This document shows, piece after piece, positions 26,430 through 39,612 of a stretch of 64,000 nucleotides of DNA. Position numbers and translations under genes: made by a program. The stretch is from Erigeron canadensis (lineage: Eukaryota; Streptophyta; Magnoliopsida; Asterales; Asteraceae). How positions within the stretch are numbered: position 1 is the first letter of the stretch; each line of letters starts with the position of its first letter. The notes under the pieces were generated by a model that had not been told where the DNA came from, did no database searches, and saw nothing but the letters and a program-made list of their open reading frames with translations. The stretch spans positions 45,341,559 to 45,405,558 of the forward strand of contig NC_057765.1 in the NCBI RefSeq assembly GCF_010389155.1, read 5' to 3'.

Positions 26430-27984
26430 AATACAGTATAGATAAAGTATATCCAAACACAAATTAGATACAATTAAACACGGATTAGTATTTTAAAATG
26501 AAAACAAGTCATAGCGAAGTTCATTCTAGTATATTGTATGCAATGAACTTTCAAATCACATTATATGTTTTGGGGTATATGTGACAACCATATAAGTTGT
26601 CACTTGTAAGTTTTTAATTGGTCAAATACATACAATGCACAAATTTTGAAAGTTTATTACATATAATGCACTATTCTAAATTGTAACATCGATTATGGAA
26701 TAAACTAAATTGTAATTTAGATTTATTTGATTGCTTAAGTAAATGCTTGTTTGTAAGTATGAAGTATAAAATCTTTCTTGCTTGAAGTTGTAGATTCTAA
26801 AACCTATAATGGGATTAAACTAGAAAGATGTTAAAGTAACAAACAAAATAAAAACAAACTTTTACCAATTCATTATCCACCAATGAAAATAAAAAAGAAA
26901 ACAAATTTTAATATCATTGTCCAAATCATATGTCATGTCAGTTTATAATATTTTGTTTGTAAACAGTTTATAAACATAACATTTCTCATAAACTAACATG
27001 GGAGAACATTGTGAAAGCATATAGAACACTTTTTTTTTCTATTCAACTAACTTTGTTTGATGATCTTTAAATAATTGTAAATTATCTTGCAACCAAATAT
27101 TTAACATCACGTATGATGGTTTTGAGTCAGTTTAATGAGGTTGACTTAAGTATATTTTGAGATCACTACAAATATTTAAATTTATGTTATCGGTTGGAAA
27201 CATTAACAAATATAGAGTTAGATACTTATTGAGGTTTAAATATATTATTGCATAACTAACTTCCTAACTACAATGTTTGCTTCTAAATTGTTAAAAACAA
27301 AATCACGATTTGTAATCGATAACGTATTCCTAAACTTTTACACACCTTATTATCGCAAACATTTATAAACATATAGGGATCTTTAATATTTAATAATGAC
27401 CTACGAGTGTAGCTAACTAAGTCAAAATGTATATATAATGTACTACATGTATATTGTATAACGACAAACATAGTATTACCATGTTTACAATTTTCTTTCT
27501 CTCAGTGTTTTTAAAGCATTATTTGAAGTTTACATTGGTTTAAAGAGAAAATATTTGTGCGTAAAACTAGGGCGAGCTTGGGTCAGTTTTGGCCTGAAAC
27601 TGAAGCTCTAACCGAATCATTCGCTTTTTAAAAATAAAAAGCATTGGATTTGGTTGTTGATTTTCCGTTTTTGTTTGGGTCGGTTTCAATTTGGTTTTTG
27701 AAAAATCCCCTATTAATCTTGCCCCATAAATATTGTGATTCTCTAAAGTACAGAGACCTTACCAATAGATTATGAACCCGTTGGGTTCCGCAAATAAGAT
27801 AACATCTTAATCCTAATCCTAAAGATCATGGTTAAATTGATTACACAAAGATTATCATTGTATATTAAAATAGATCTGGCCAGAAAGATACCAAGGTCCG
27901 TCTGAAAATAAAAATCCTGTGGATTGCACACGAATCTCTCTCTGTGACACCGACAATATTTGCATAGCGATTATAGAATCGGAG
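26430..27984. other. Intergenic between divergent LCBK2-like and golgin genes
   Basis: AT-rich and without a recognisable gene or RNA. The two flanking genes point away from each other, so promoter sequence for both should lie in 26030-27984. An upstream frame in phase with the golgin ATG begins at 27919, with no stop between. Confidence 0.4.
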
Positions 27985-30900
27985 ATGATGTGGAGGGGCA
28001 CTACCAGTCTCGCGTATTTAAAAGAAAACCTCAACAAAATCGCTTTGGATGTTCACGACGACGACGAGCAGCAACCGGATCATAACTATTCTGATCGAAG
28101 ATATTCTCTTTCCAATGGTCTTCATTCAACTTCCGAGGTATATGGATTTCAGTTTTTTTTTTTTCTTTTTTTAAAATTAATTAATTGTTTGATTAGAAAA
28201 GTAAGTTATCATTATATACTCTAGTTATAGTTATGATGATAATTAGTGCTTCTATGATTGCCCGATTGTTATCAGGTGAAACATATATATTCTATAATGT
28301 TAAATTAGTCATCTTTTTTTTTTGGTGAAAGTTAATTAATTAATTCTATATCAGATTTTATTATAATCCCAGACTACTAGTATTACATATTGGTAGAATG
28401 AGTTTACAACTCGGAATTTTAGTTTAGACTGGCTAGGTTCTATCACATTTGCTGTATGGTGATGGTTTATGGACATCTTCTGTTCTGGTCATTTAGATAC
28501 ACAAGTGTTTTAGTGAATGGATTGCTACCAGTTTTATTCTGTCATGTTAAATTAAATGCTATCATCTCCTATGTAGTCACTTGGATGTTTCAAAATAGAA
28601 GTTATAGAAATTAAACTTTCATGTGAGCAGGACACAACCAGAAGCATTGCGGGCTTATCTTATCCCATATTGTGCAGTTTATGCTTCATATATGTCTCAG
28701 AGAATTCTCCTGTCACTTCTTTGAGAAAACAATTTTCTTGGAACGAAACTCCTTTTTATGCTTTAATCATGTGCTGTATTACAGATTGAACAATACAAAG
28801 AAGAGATCAAGAGACTTCAGGAATCTGAGGCACAGATCAAGGCACTATCGGTTAATTATGCAGCTTTACTTAAAGAGAGAGAGGTACCAATTTCAATTTG
28901 TTTTATTGGATCCTTTTTTTTTACTCGTGGAAGATGCTAATAGTACTTCCTTAGCATGTGCAGTCAATTGTGTAACTACCACTTACAAATATTGTCAAGA
29001 AATTTAAAGGGTTATACTGATAGCTTGTTTACATTTAAGAGTAAAAATATGACCAAAATTAGTTTTAGGGTTAAAATAAATAAATGATAAAGTTGTTGAA
29101 AGTTTAGGTATTAAGCTATTATTAGCCAATTAATTTATTTCTTGACATCCTGAAATTTATATCACATTTAGGACATGTTTGGTACAGACAATTCAAGTAA
29201 GAGAAATGGAAATGATATAATTTCCTTTGTTTGGTACAACAAATAAATGAAGAGGCGGAGAAATGTGATTTCTCAGAGAATTAAATCCTATGCAAATCTA
29301 TACATTTCAATTTCTTTCCATTTTGTGAACAAATGGGTTTTGCATACTGAATTTCTCCGTGTTTTTTGCATTGAGAAATGGCATTGCCCTTTTAAAAAGG
29401 AGTATATATTGACACAACACGTGCAGTGCACATTTTTCTCAAATCAAAAACCCATTTCAATCCCTAACCTCTCCACAAAAGAGAAATAAACTTGATTTTT
29501 CTTTTACTACTCTATGAATCCACCTTACAACATCATCTCCATCGAAGTAGAAATCATGTGGTCTGGGAATCCGTGATGGCAACAATGAGCTTCAACATCG
29601 AAGTAGAAATTGATACTCCTCAGTAGGAACTTATTTATTAACAAAATCAAATTAAACAAAACAAAATAGCACTCTCGTGAATAAAATCATCGGCTGATGT
29701 ACAGTTCATTTGTTTTTCTTTTTCGGTTCTGACTTGTAATCTGCAAATTGGGGATCTATCGTATATGGGTCAATTTATTAAGTAAATGGGCATTGGAAAG
29801 ATAAAACATAACCAGGTGTCATGTGGATGGTAAATCAAGTGGCATACAAATCTCTTTATTATTAAATATATTATTTTATTTTATTTATTTATAGAAAGAG
29901 ATGTTTAGAGATCGAGTTTATTAAACATGATCAATTTTATTTTTGATTCTTTGATTTTCTAACCAACATAGAAAATGATTTTGTTCATTTCTCTAATTAA
30001 TTTCTTTGTTTTTACCAAACAAAGGAATTTATTGAATTTCTCAGTCAATTTCATTTCTCTCTATTTCATTTCTTTGGTTCATTTCATTTCTCTGAATTTC
30101 TCTCTACCAAACATGCCCATATTGGTCACTCACACAGGAAATAGTTTCTTAGTTAGACAGGACATAGGTCGTAGACATGTCTAAACAAGTTTACTGCTTC
30201 AGACCGGCCATTTGTGTGAAATTAGGACAATGTAGCACACACACACACATAGCTTCAAAACTGGTATAATGTCAGAAGTAAAAAGTTAAAAAGTTATATT
30301 TTATTGCAGGACTAGTGTCTCTGGGGATAAGTGGAACATTCCTCATAGACTGTGTTTAGTGAATCACATGTTTAGTTGTTATTTGGCAGATACACATGCT
30401 TGCATTAACTTTGTATATGCTACTCTCTAGGTTCAAACATAGTTCAACAAAAGTTGCGCTAATTTGCTTTAGTCAATCTTTCAAAAAATATTTTTTCCCC
30501 ACAACTATCATGTCTAGTTAGCTCATACGGTACATCCCAAAAGTCCAAAAGGGAATTTTTGTAATGTGTTTGAGTAATGTTCTTGTAATATCTTTTTGGT
30601 AGACTGAGCAGTCACTAGTACTGATCCATGTTTTATGAAGCTGGTTGTTAGTCTATGACGATTTCTGCTATCAATATATGTGGCCAAGGATTCAGACTGG
30701 AGCAAAACAGTGATGAAATAACAGTAGCATGTTAGGGAACTTGGAATTTGGTGAAGTAAGAAAATCAGTTTAGACACTTTGCATTTTGGAAACCAGACTA
30801 TATCTACACAAATGCCATAATATGTGAAACTGAATATATTTGGCCTCTTTCTCTCTGCCTAGGTGTTAAAATTGATTATTATATTGAAAATTAGATGTGT

Positions 30901-33643
30901 TAGTGTTTGTTTTGTTTTCCCCAGTAATGTACAAGCATTCACCAAGCTTACATATATATTTCTTATGGTTGATTAGCTTGTATGTATTGTAGTATGTAAT
31001 TTATGAATAGATAGTTTAAAGAGTGGCCGGTGTTTCTCTTCATATAGATAATGCTATTTACTCTGAGCCTATTAAAAGATAAAACTAGGAAGAAACAGTT
31101 ACTACAGATGATATGCTCTGATAGGTTTGTTAATGAAGTAACCAACCCAAAAAAGACAAGGAGAAAACTAGTCTAGCATCTGGTTGATTACGAGCTTGAA
31201 CTTTCTTCAAGTTAGTTTAGTGCTGTAAAGGGTGGCTTAATGGATAGCCGCTAAGCATGTTTTCCTTCAAACGCTTTTAATGTTTTTTCCTTTCTTTGCT
31301 CTTAGACTTATAAACATGTTTGTATGCTGCAAGAGCTCCATTTTTTTTGGAAGTCCTTTAACAGTTTTTTAAGCTTCTTTATGCAGGATCGTATTTCTCG
31401 TCTGAATGATGAAAATAGTTCATTGAAGAAAAACTTTGATGCATCTAGAAGCGAGAGTACAAAAATGTCAGGGAATAGCCCACTATCCAAGGTAGGCTTA
31501 TGATATGTGGTTTTTATCTTTCTTTCATCTGTTGAGAAATATGCTACATCTTTAACATGTCAATGGGATTTGAATCTTAACTGTTCACTATATTCAGCTA
31601 CGTGTGGTCCACTCTTGTTTTGTGTGTATTTTATTTTCTTAATTGAAAATAAAATGGTGCTGATGTTAGCCTCTTATTACTCAATTGACAGCAGAAAAGC
31701 CGTTCTTTTGGAAAGAGAGTACAGAATGGTGTCACATCGAAAGAAGATGCATCAGGAAATGGGGTTGCACGCTCAGTACAATCCACCAATAAGATGGGAC
31801 GTTCGAGCTCCGAAAGCAATGAAAAGGTAATAGCTGCTTGTGCACTCCTGTTGATAAAGTATAGATGCTGCTGATAGTTTGTAAGTACCAGAAGAATAGA
31901 TTGGCTTATGTGTGGCGACTATGGGATCAAAGTCTTCTTTGGGATGTGAAATACTGTCCATTTTTCATGAGCAATGTGAAATCCTGCTTGCTAAACATAG
32001 ACATATGGATACAAGAATGAACTTTGTTACATGACGGTTTTTTTCATGATGACTATATTATTCATCTTTGGCAGTAAATATTTTTTTTGCTGTAACTAAG
32101 ATGATTATATAGCTTAGGTCCTTTATTCCCCTTTTCTTGTAGTTAAGTAGTTTTCATGATGTGCTTTTTAGTACATAACGAGCGTAAGTACCCGCACGTT
32201 GCGGCGGTGAGATGGTGAGAGTGATAGGTGATAAAGTGTGATAGCCAAATGCCTTAACCGTACGGGTTCCGTCTTCGGATTTAAAAATTCGTCGAAAGTA
32301 TATCGAATGATATCTCTAATGAAAGAGCATGAAATTTTAAGAACACCCATATAATTTTTATAATTTATTGATGTACGGTTTTTGAGATAAAAGATTTTGA
32401 ATGAATTAGAGGAATAAATGATTGAAGGAGGAGAGAGAAAAAAATTATTGGTTGATATTTAAGGAGAGAGAAAGAGTATTATAGTTATTTTAGATAATAT
32501 TGAATAGATATGGGGACATTTTGGGAAAGTAAATGTTGAAACTTAAAATTTAGATAGAGGGAATTTGCTTTATAATATAGTATAGATGAATAAATTTGAC
32601 GACAGACATATGATTTTTTCTGCTGTAACTAAGATGATTATATAGCTTAGGTCCTTTATTCCCCTTTCCGCGTAGTTAAGTAGTTTTCATGATGTGCTTG
32701 TTAGTACATAATGAATGAATTTGACGACAGATATATGATAACTTCTAGGAGCTATCTGATATACCAGAGGAAAACAGCAGGTCTCTCTCAACACTGCAGT
32801 CAAAGCATGAGCAACAAATAAAACAATTACGTGAAGAACTTGACAAAGAACGTGGAGAGCTGGCAAGTTTGCAAATCATATTCCAAGGTATTAATGTATT
32901 ATCGTGTGGCGATTTGATTTGACTACATTATTCATGTACTGAAGTGAAAATGTTTGATTGCCAAAATTCAATTCTAGAGGAACAGAAGGTGAACAAATCT
33001 TTGCAGGAGGAACATAATTCCTTGAAGGCGGATAAAAAAAATGTAAGTTTTACATTTTGATTTCTATAGGTCTTAAGATTTACACCACCAAACCGTTGCA
33101 TTTTGGCACATCCATGATCTTACGTTAAATTGTTCAATCACACACGCCCACCCTTCTGTTTTCAGAAAGAGAAGGTAAAAGCAATGCAATTTGTGACTTC
33201 GTCTTCTGTTTGCAGATGTTAGCAGAGATGACCAAAATAAGAGATGAGCTGGACAGAAAGTTATCTGAAATAAGATATCTGCAGATGGAGTTGAATAGAA
33301 AGGAAAATGCAGAAGCAAATGATGTTGCAGAGGGTCTTAAAAGAATAGTCGCATCCTTGGAAAAAGATAACAATGATCTTAAGGTTAAATCTCTAAAAGT
33401 ATAAGATATATATACCTATAAATTTGGAACACAATTTTTTCTTGTTAAATGTATCATAAATCTCATTATCTTTATTCAAGCTATCTATAGATGGAGAAAA
33501 ATGAACTCAAGGTTGCTTTGGAAGTTGCTGGTAAATCGTTGTCCCCGAATGCTAATGGCGCACACGAGGTCAGTGTAATGTAGCATCAAAACCATGGTGC
33601 CTTAAAGCTGTTTTTCACCTTTCATATGTATATATGTACCCAA

Positions 33644-33676
<33 letters not shown>

Positions 33677-36600
33677 TATATACTATAAAGCAATGTAGAA
33701 AAAATGCAAGTTTATATGCACATAGTACAACACTTTTTAGCATTGTCTATACAAGTTCAGATGTACATAGTACAACACTTTTTAGTTTTGCCAATTTTCA
33801 TTTTTATCTGTAAAGTTTATATATTTTAACTTTTTCCCCCTATTATAACACAAATGTATGTGCATGTAGTACAACACCTTTTAACTTTTGCCTTAAAGCT
33901 GTTTTTCACCTTGACCTTCCATCAAAGATTTCATTTTTAGTCTTTTGACTCCAAACTTTTTGTTTCTCATGTTTCTATCATATAACTTTCATATATTTAG
34001 GGGTTTACCTTTAAGCATTTGGTGTTGATTACTTTCCTCCAATTTGTTATATATAACTTTTTCTAATATATAATAATTTTCATCATTGTTAAATCGTCAT
34101 TGTCAAGCCGTCATTATTTGCATTAATATAGTTTTCGTTTTGTTCTATGTACTTATACATCTTAATATTTTTATTGTTCTTATACATTGTTTTTGTTATT
34201 GCTACGTGTCTGTTGACTTTTTTAAACTTGGATTTGAAGATTTCACATAAATGTATCTGTGTCACGTTAATACTATTATATTGTTTGTATTCAAAACTTT
34301 ATTGTAGCAGAAGCGTGTTCTGCAACAACGTGTGGGTAAAATGACTAGTATATATATATCGACAAAATGTTGCTCTCTTTATAATGTTATTTATGCAAAA
34401 TACAATTTGTGTGCTGCAGGTATCAAGAAGCTTTATTGGTAAAGAAGAAATGGAGGCTTCCTTGCAAAAGCTGGAGAAAGATTTGAAAGAGACTTCTCGG
34501 GAAAAGGACAAAGCCTTACAGCAACTGAATCGCCTTAAGCAACATTTATTAGAAAAGGTTATGCAATCATAACTTCTATATCATATTCTGCTGGCAATCC
34601 TTCTCTTGAAATAATCTGTATGCTTATGCCACACCTGTTTCTTTAGCTACATAAACACCCTTTAAACCTTTGTTGCCTGGCTTTTTTTAACTCCATATGT
34701 TAAGGAAGTAGATGTCATATCATATGAATATCTATAAAACATATATCCACTGGATTGCTGCTTGATATGCTCTGATTTTCTTTAGGAGTCTGAAGACTCT
34801 GAAAAGATGGATGAGGACAGCAAGATCATTGAAGGACTTCGGGAAAATAATGAAAGTTTAAGGGCACATATAAGAGACTTGGAGAAATCTCTGAATCAGG
34901 CAATTGCAGGACAAGAAGAGGTTAAGACCACGAACAACTATGAACTTCAGAGGTCAAAGGAAGTTATTGATGATCTTCATAAAAAAGTGGCCAGCCTTAG
35001 GAGCACAGTAGATGCAAAAAATGTTGAACTTTTAAATCTTCAAACTGCTCTTGGTCAGTATTATGCAGAAATAGAAGCCAAGGTACTGTATTCTTATTGT
35101 CTTTTTCATTAGCACCATGTGTATCCGAGCGAATATTAAAAGCGGCTTCGCTTTTTGCTGTACAATAAGTTTTATTCATCATTTTTACTTCTATATGGCC
35201 AGGAACATTTGGAAAGGGAATTGGCTTCTGCAAGAGAAGAATCTATTGCACTTTCTAAACAATTACAGGTCAGTTCTCACTCTTGTATATCTTGTTTAAA
35301 GGTTAATTCAAAGCTTAGTGCTATAGTAGTATGATAATAGGAGTTTTATATTACTGCAAACAAAACACCAGGACTTGCTAAGTGAACAAACATGAATGAA
35401 GATATGAATTTGTAGCCAAGGACAACTAACCTAATGGCTTATAGCTCTTATCCTTTAAAAAACAAATTAGGTTTTAGAATAGCATGTGCACTGCCCAATG
35501 CCCATCAGATTGCAATGAAAGCATTTGAAATCTTAACATGCGAGCGTGGACTACTTGCAACATTAGTATTTTTCTGTGGGTGATTCACAAATTTTTCCTT
35601 AGGTTTGATGATTTTAAGTCCCATTGTGTATTTTCCGCCTTGTTGCCTTTATTTACTTGAAGAAATACCGAAAATAATCTTCTAGCATTTTCTCTTTATT
35701 CTTTAAAACCTCCTTAGCGATTTTTATGTCGAAAAATCTCACAATGGTCGCACTTTGGAGGTTTCTGTTCGTATTCTACCTGGACATTTTCATGAGTGAA
35801 CCCAGTACCATACAGGTTGGGGATTGAAATATCAGGCTTTCCATCATTTCTTTCTCTGCAATAAATTCTATCATTGCCCAAGCATAGCTACTTCTACCGC
35901 ATGATTCTAGGCATATAGTGCTAGTATAGGAGTCTAATATCATGGGGGTTCCAATCGATTAGAACTAGGAAATATATCCAGCGGAATAATCCAAAGATTA
36001 AAACAAAGACTAGCAACCATGAACTAAGGACATAAAGTTAGAAAACGGAAGAACGAATCTTTTTTAGTTACATGAATCGCCATTTTCGCCCGAGCCTGAG
36101 GGAAAAACAATATGAATTGTTATGTGTACTGCTTTGATTTAAGGGCTAATATCATTATTTTCTCCTGAAGAGAGGTGTTGGTGTAATGGGTGGATTAGAT
36201 TTTTCAGTTTTAACTACTTAAAGATGATCAGTCTAGGGCAAATCTTATGGCCTTTCTTTCCTTTTTTTTTTTCTAAAAGAAACTGTTATTCCTTATTTAT
36301 TACTATTACTCTATTAGTTTAGGTATAGTAAAATCTGAATTCTTGTTTTTTATGTAGCTCCCGCAAAGTGTAAATTTTCTTGTGTAAATGAAGAATCGTT
36401 TTTGTTGATCTCAGAATTGTGTTGCTAGACCTCTATTCTTGATTCCACCTACTACTTGAACTGTTGACTTATATGATTCTTTCATACGCTTGCAGAAAAT
36501 AGATTAATACAACCAAATGATGTTGACCGAATCCAATTGATTTTTCTTTCAGGAAGCATTTCAACAAGTGGAGAAAACAAAGCAGGAAAAGGAGTCGTCA

Positions 36601-38611
36601 TTGGAGAAACTTATACAGGCTGAGAGACTGCTCGCTGAAGGAAAAGGGAGAGTCAATAAGCTAGAGGACGACAATAACAAGTTACGCCGTGCTCTTGAGC
36701 AGAGCATGACTAGACTGAACAGAATGTCGATGGACTCTGATTTTTCTGTTGACAGGTTAATTGTACTCTACTACTATTCCTTATAGTGTTAGTTTAATAG
36801 TTGAATCGCTTTACATGATTTTTAGGAAGTCCCCTTTTTAGTGCATGATAATTACATGAACAAGCATTCAATGTTAAAATCAACTTCTACTGTAATTCGT
36901 TGACCCATTTACTTGAGTTGTCTTGAAGGATTTGCATTGCTCTTGGAATTATAAGCTATTAAGTCCCTAGACCATTAGCCTGAAAGTACAATCAAACAGC
37001 TTAAACAGTAAGCCCAACGGGTTAGAGTCTAGACTGTCATTTTTTTCACTAATGATAGATAACTCAATAACACATGGTGGTTGAAATGTAGTAGCCTGGC
37101 CTTATATGATGTTTGAATATGTACGTCATGTGTGTATTTTGGATGTTTACAATGTAGCAGCTTGATGCTGTGGTCTTATAGTTGATTGCCTTTTATATCT
37201 TCCTATCCTCGCCGATAGTAATCACTGGCTCGTAATTACTTATATTTCAAGCATGCTTGTCTACCATGATACCAACACTGCAAAAGACTCCTCTTGGCGA
37301 ACTACTAAGCCCGACTATTTTGGAATCTACCTATAGAGCACGGTGTATAATAAATGGGATATTTTTATATTTGTTAATTATTATCATTGTATGTTAATCG
37401 GGATTTCATTAGGAATGACTAGCATTATTTGCAGGCGTATTGTGATCAAATTGTTGGTGACTTACTTTCAGAGGAACCACAGTAAAGAGGTATGGTTAAC
37501 TCGTCTTTGAATGCATGGGTGCATTTTTGGGATGTGATTCACATATTACATTGCTATATTTTCTTTCTTTCTATGTTTTAATCTTCACTAGGCATGTTCT
37601 GATAATGGCAACTAAAAAAATATATATTAACATTAACTGATGATCAACTCATAAATTCAATATCTGGGTGCTTTTAGGTTTTGGATCTTATGGTACGCAT
37701 GCTAGGATTCTCTGAAGAAGAGAAACAGAGAATTGGGCTTGCTCAGCAAGGAGTGGGTAAAGGTGTAGTTCGCGGAGTTTTTGGTCTACCTGGTCGTTTA
37801 GTCGGTGGCATTTTAGGAGGAGCCCAAACTGAAAATCCAGGAAATATGGTATCAGATAATCAGGTAATTCGATCATTTTCCATAGCACGTCGTGGCATAC
37901 GCCGTTTTGATATAAAGATCATTAATTTTGTTATGGGTAAAATGGTTTGCAAGCTCACTTGCTACTACCTTTTCGTACTCGCTGATCTGGTATATGAAAA
38001 ACCATAACTAAGAAAACATATTTTACACATACTAGGGTCCAATGTGGTATTCTGTTTGGGACATAGTAGTCTCTTTTAGAGTTTTAGATTGACATTTAGC
38101 TGTTCAAAATTCAAATTAATGTTAATTTTGTAAGACCGAAATTAATATCATAATGTTTATTCTGACAATTGGTCAGTGTTGTCACATAGTTTTATTTTAA
38201 AAGGTTGACCATAAGCAAAATCAAGTAAATACTAAAAAAACATGGCAAAGCTATTTTAAAGCTAAAAGTTTGTCATGATGGATTTTGGTATTACCAGCTT
38301 AAAAAAAGTTGTCTGTAAGCGAAGTCATTATCCATTCAGTGACCACTATACATGATCTTATGCATACTATTTGCATCCTGCAGTCATTTGCCGATATGTG
38401 GGTTGACTTCCTTCTCAAAGAAGGTGAAGAAAGGGAAAAGAGAGAATCCTCACAAAACGTTGATGGATCAAGAGAAGGTACAAGTCCAATTAGCACAAAC
38501 GATGCTTTGTTCCTGGCAGGACAACGTAATTCAGAATTTTCAACTGTTCCTCTGGCCTCACCAGATAGCAATCCTCGATTCTCAAGACCAATTCCCAGAT
38601 ATACTAATTAG
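27985..38611 (+). CDS. Golgin, GC3/GC4 type with GRAB-like domain
   Basis: Coiled-coil tethering protein of the cis-Golgi, related to Arabidopsis golgin candidates 3/4 and animal GMAP-210. Fifteen exons: 27985-28137, 28785-28883, 31387-31491, 31692-31826, 32749-32887, 32978-33042, 33216-33383, 33491-33568, 34420-34557, 34786-35082, 35203-35268, 36553-36755, 37435-37489, 37678-37863, 38384-38611. They sum to 2115 nt, or 704 aa. The N-terminus MMWRGTTSLAYLKENLNKIA is family-typical. Residues about 52-545 are mostly heptad-like Glu/Lys/Leu coiled coil with a Ser-rich break at about 120-160. Then follows the Arf1-binding GRAB-like region RRIVIKLLVTYFQRNHSKE (549-567) and VLDLMVRMLGFSEEEKQRIG (568-587), a Gly-rich stretch, and FADMWVDFLLKEGEERE near the C-terminus. 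The first of two adjacent ATGs was taken by family comparison. Introns 2 and 4 carry transposon insertions. Confidence 0.94.
29172..30120. mobile_element. TIR-type non-autonomous element in golgin intron 2
   Basis: The left end reads GGACATGTTTGGTAC and the right end is the complement of GGGCATGTTTGGTAG. Both flanks also share subterminal TTCCTTTGTTTGGTA and repeats of GAGAAATGAAAT. The GGGCATGTTTGGTA terminus is common among plant hAT/Harbinger-type MITEs. No clean target duplication was found and no coding is present, so the superfamily is undecided. It accounts for almost 1 kb of the 2.5-kb intron. Confidence 0.6.
32084..32735. repeat. Tandem duplication of about 122 bp in golgin intron 4, first copy interrupted
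   Basis: Copy 1 is 32084-32178 plus 32587-32613; copy 2 is 32614-32735. Both run from TGCTGTAACTAAGATGATTA through TTAGTACATAA to TTTGACGACAG. Copy 2 is continuous and keeps the uninterrupted target. Copy 1 is split by the Helitron at 32179-32586. Exon 5 begins only 14 bases after copy 2. Confidence 0.9.
32179..32586 (-). mobile_element. Non-autonomous Helitron (408 bp), ends fixed by an adjacent empty site
   Basis: Minus-strand 5' end TCTATACTATATTATAAAGC; 3' end with hairpin CCGCAACGTGCGG and terminal CTTACGCTCG. The flanking intron sequence is tandemly duplicated and copy 2 has the uninterrupted site CATAATGAATGAATTTG, so the insertion lies exactly between A and T with no target duplication, as Helitrons do. 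The terminal CTCG departs from the usual CTRR. The body has the GTGATNGGTGAT-rich block and an ACGGGTTCCG segment also seen in other copies here. No coding. Confidence 0.9.
33598..33912. repeat. 24-bp direct repeat pair in golgin intron 8
   Basis: TGCCTTAAAGCTGTTTTTCA plus four more matching bases occurs at 33598-33621 and again at 33889-33912. Between them is a CT/TA microsatellite and three copies of a CATAGTACAACACTTTT-like unit (near 33720, 33766 and 33866). Confidence 0.7.
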
Positions 38612-39612
38612 AAGGGTTTTTGGTTTGTGTAGTTTAATTCATATAGTAATGTTCAATTTATTCTTTAATTTACAAAGTGTAAGGGTGTCCTTGATATATA
38701 TATTGACGATATAAAGATCTTGCATCATCAAATGCTCGTTTGTACATTTCAGAATGATGATACATGAAAAGTGTTTTTTTTTGTAAAGGTATTGTCCCCT
38801 CTGTTCTTCATTGGCACATGTAACCTTCAAGTTTAATCTCTCAAATGTGATGACATGAATGTTTTAGATCCATTTTGTTCCTCAAATTATTTTTTTACAA
38901 ATTCTTCAATGGTCAATATCTGCATGGCTTACAGTTCTCATCCTGTTTTAACAGCACCCTTGTGTATGTACTACAGATTACAAAAGAAATTCACTCATGT
39001 GACCTAGTAGTGATTGAACAGTTAAGTGTTGAATTTTTCCTTTCCTGATTTTCTAGTTACACCATAGTTAAAAAGGGATGGGCCTTTAAAATTCTGTCGT
39101 TTATTAAAAAAAATGGGCATGGGCCTTAAAACATGAAATGTTGATTAAATGTAAAAGACCTGGCAGAATCTAAGCAGAACTCGCAGTCCAGGAGATTAGA
39201 GCCACATTCTTGACATATATAACAAGTATTAAACCATATGGAACTATAGTCAGCAAAGATCAAGCTCGACAATCTACTCTTTTGCAAACCCGAAGTCGCA
39301 TCCTTGACAATATCACTATATTTGCAAACCCAATGACATCCATACATTCTGAGTCATTGGTGCTAAAAAATAAGTTCGATGCGTACAACAAGCAAAAAGA
39401 CAACCACAAGTAGAATTGAAAATAACTTGGTGGTCTCAGATACACATTCAATAAAAGCAAACGTCAGTTGAGTACTTGGAAGATGTACAACTCCCTAATG
39501 GACGACAACACTTAGAAGCTAAACACATATCACAACATATGGAACTAATTACTAACACTCTCAAAGTTCACAACCAGGAGGGGGATACTCTAAGCACTAG
39601 AAGGAGGTAACA
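38612..39612. other. Intergenic between convergent golgin and reticulon genes
   Basis: Presumed 3' UTRs of the plus-strand golgin and minus-strand reticulon genes. Short open frames near 39126-39460 on both strands match nothing known to me. No transposon end was recognised. Confidence 0.4.
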
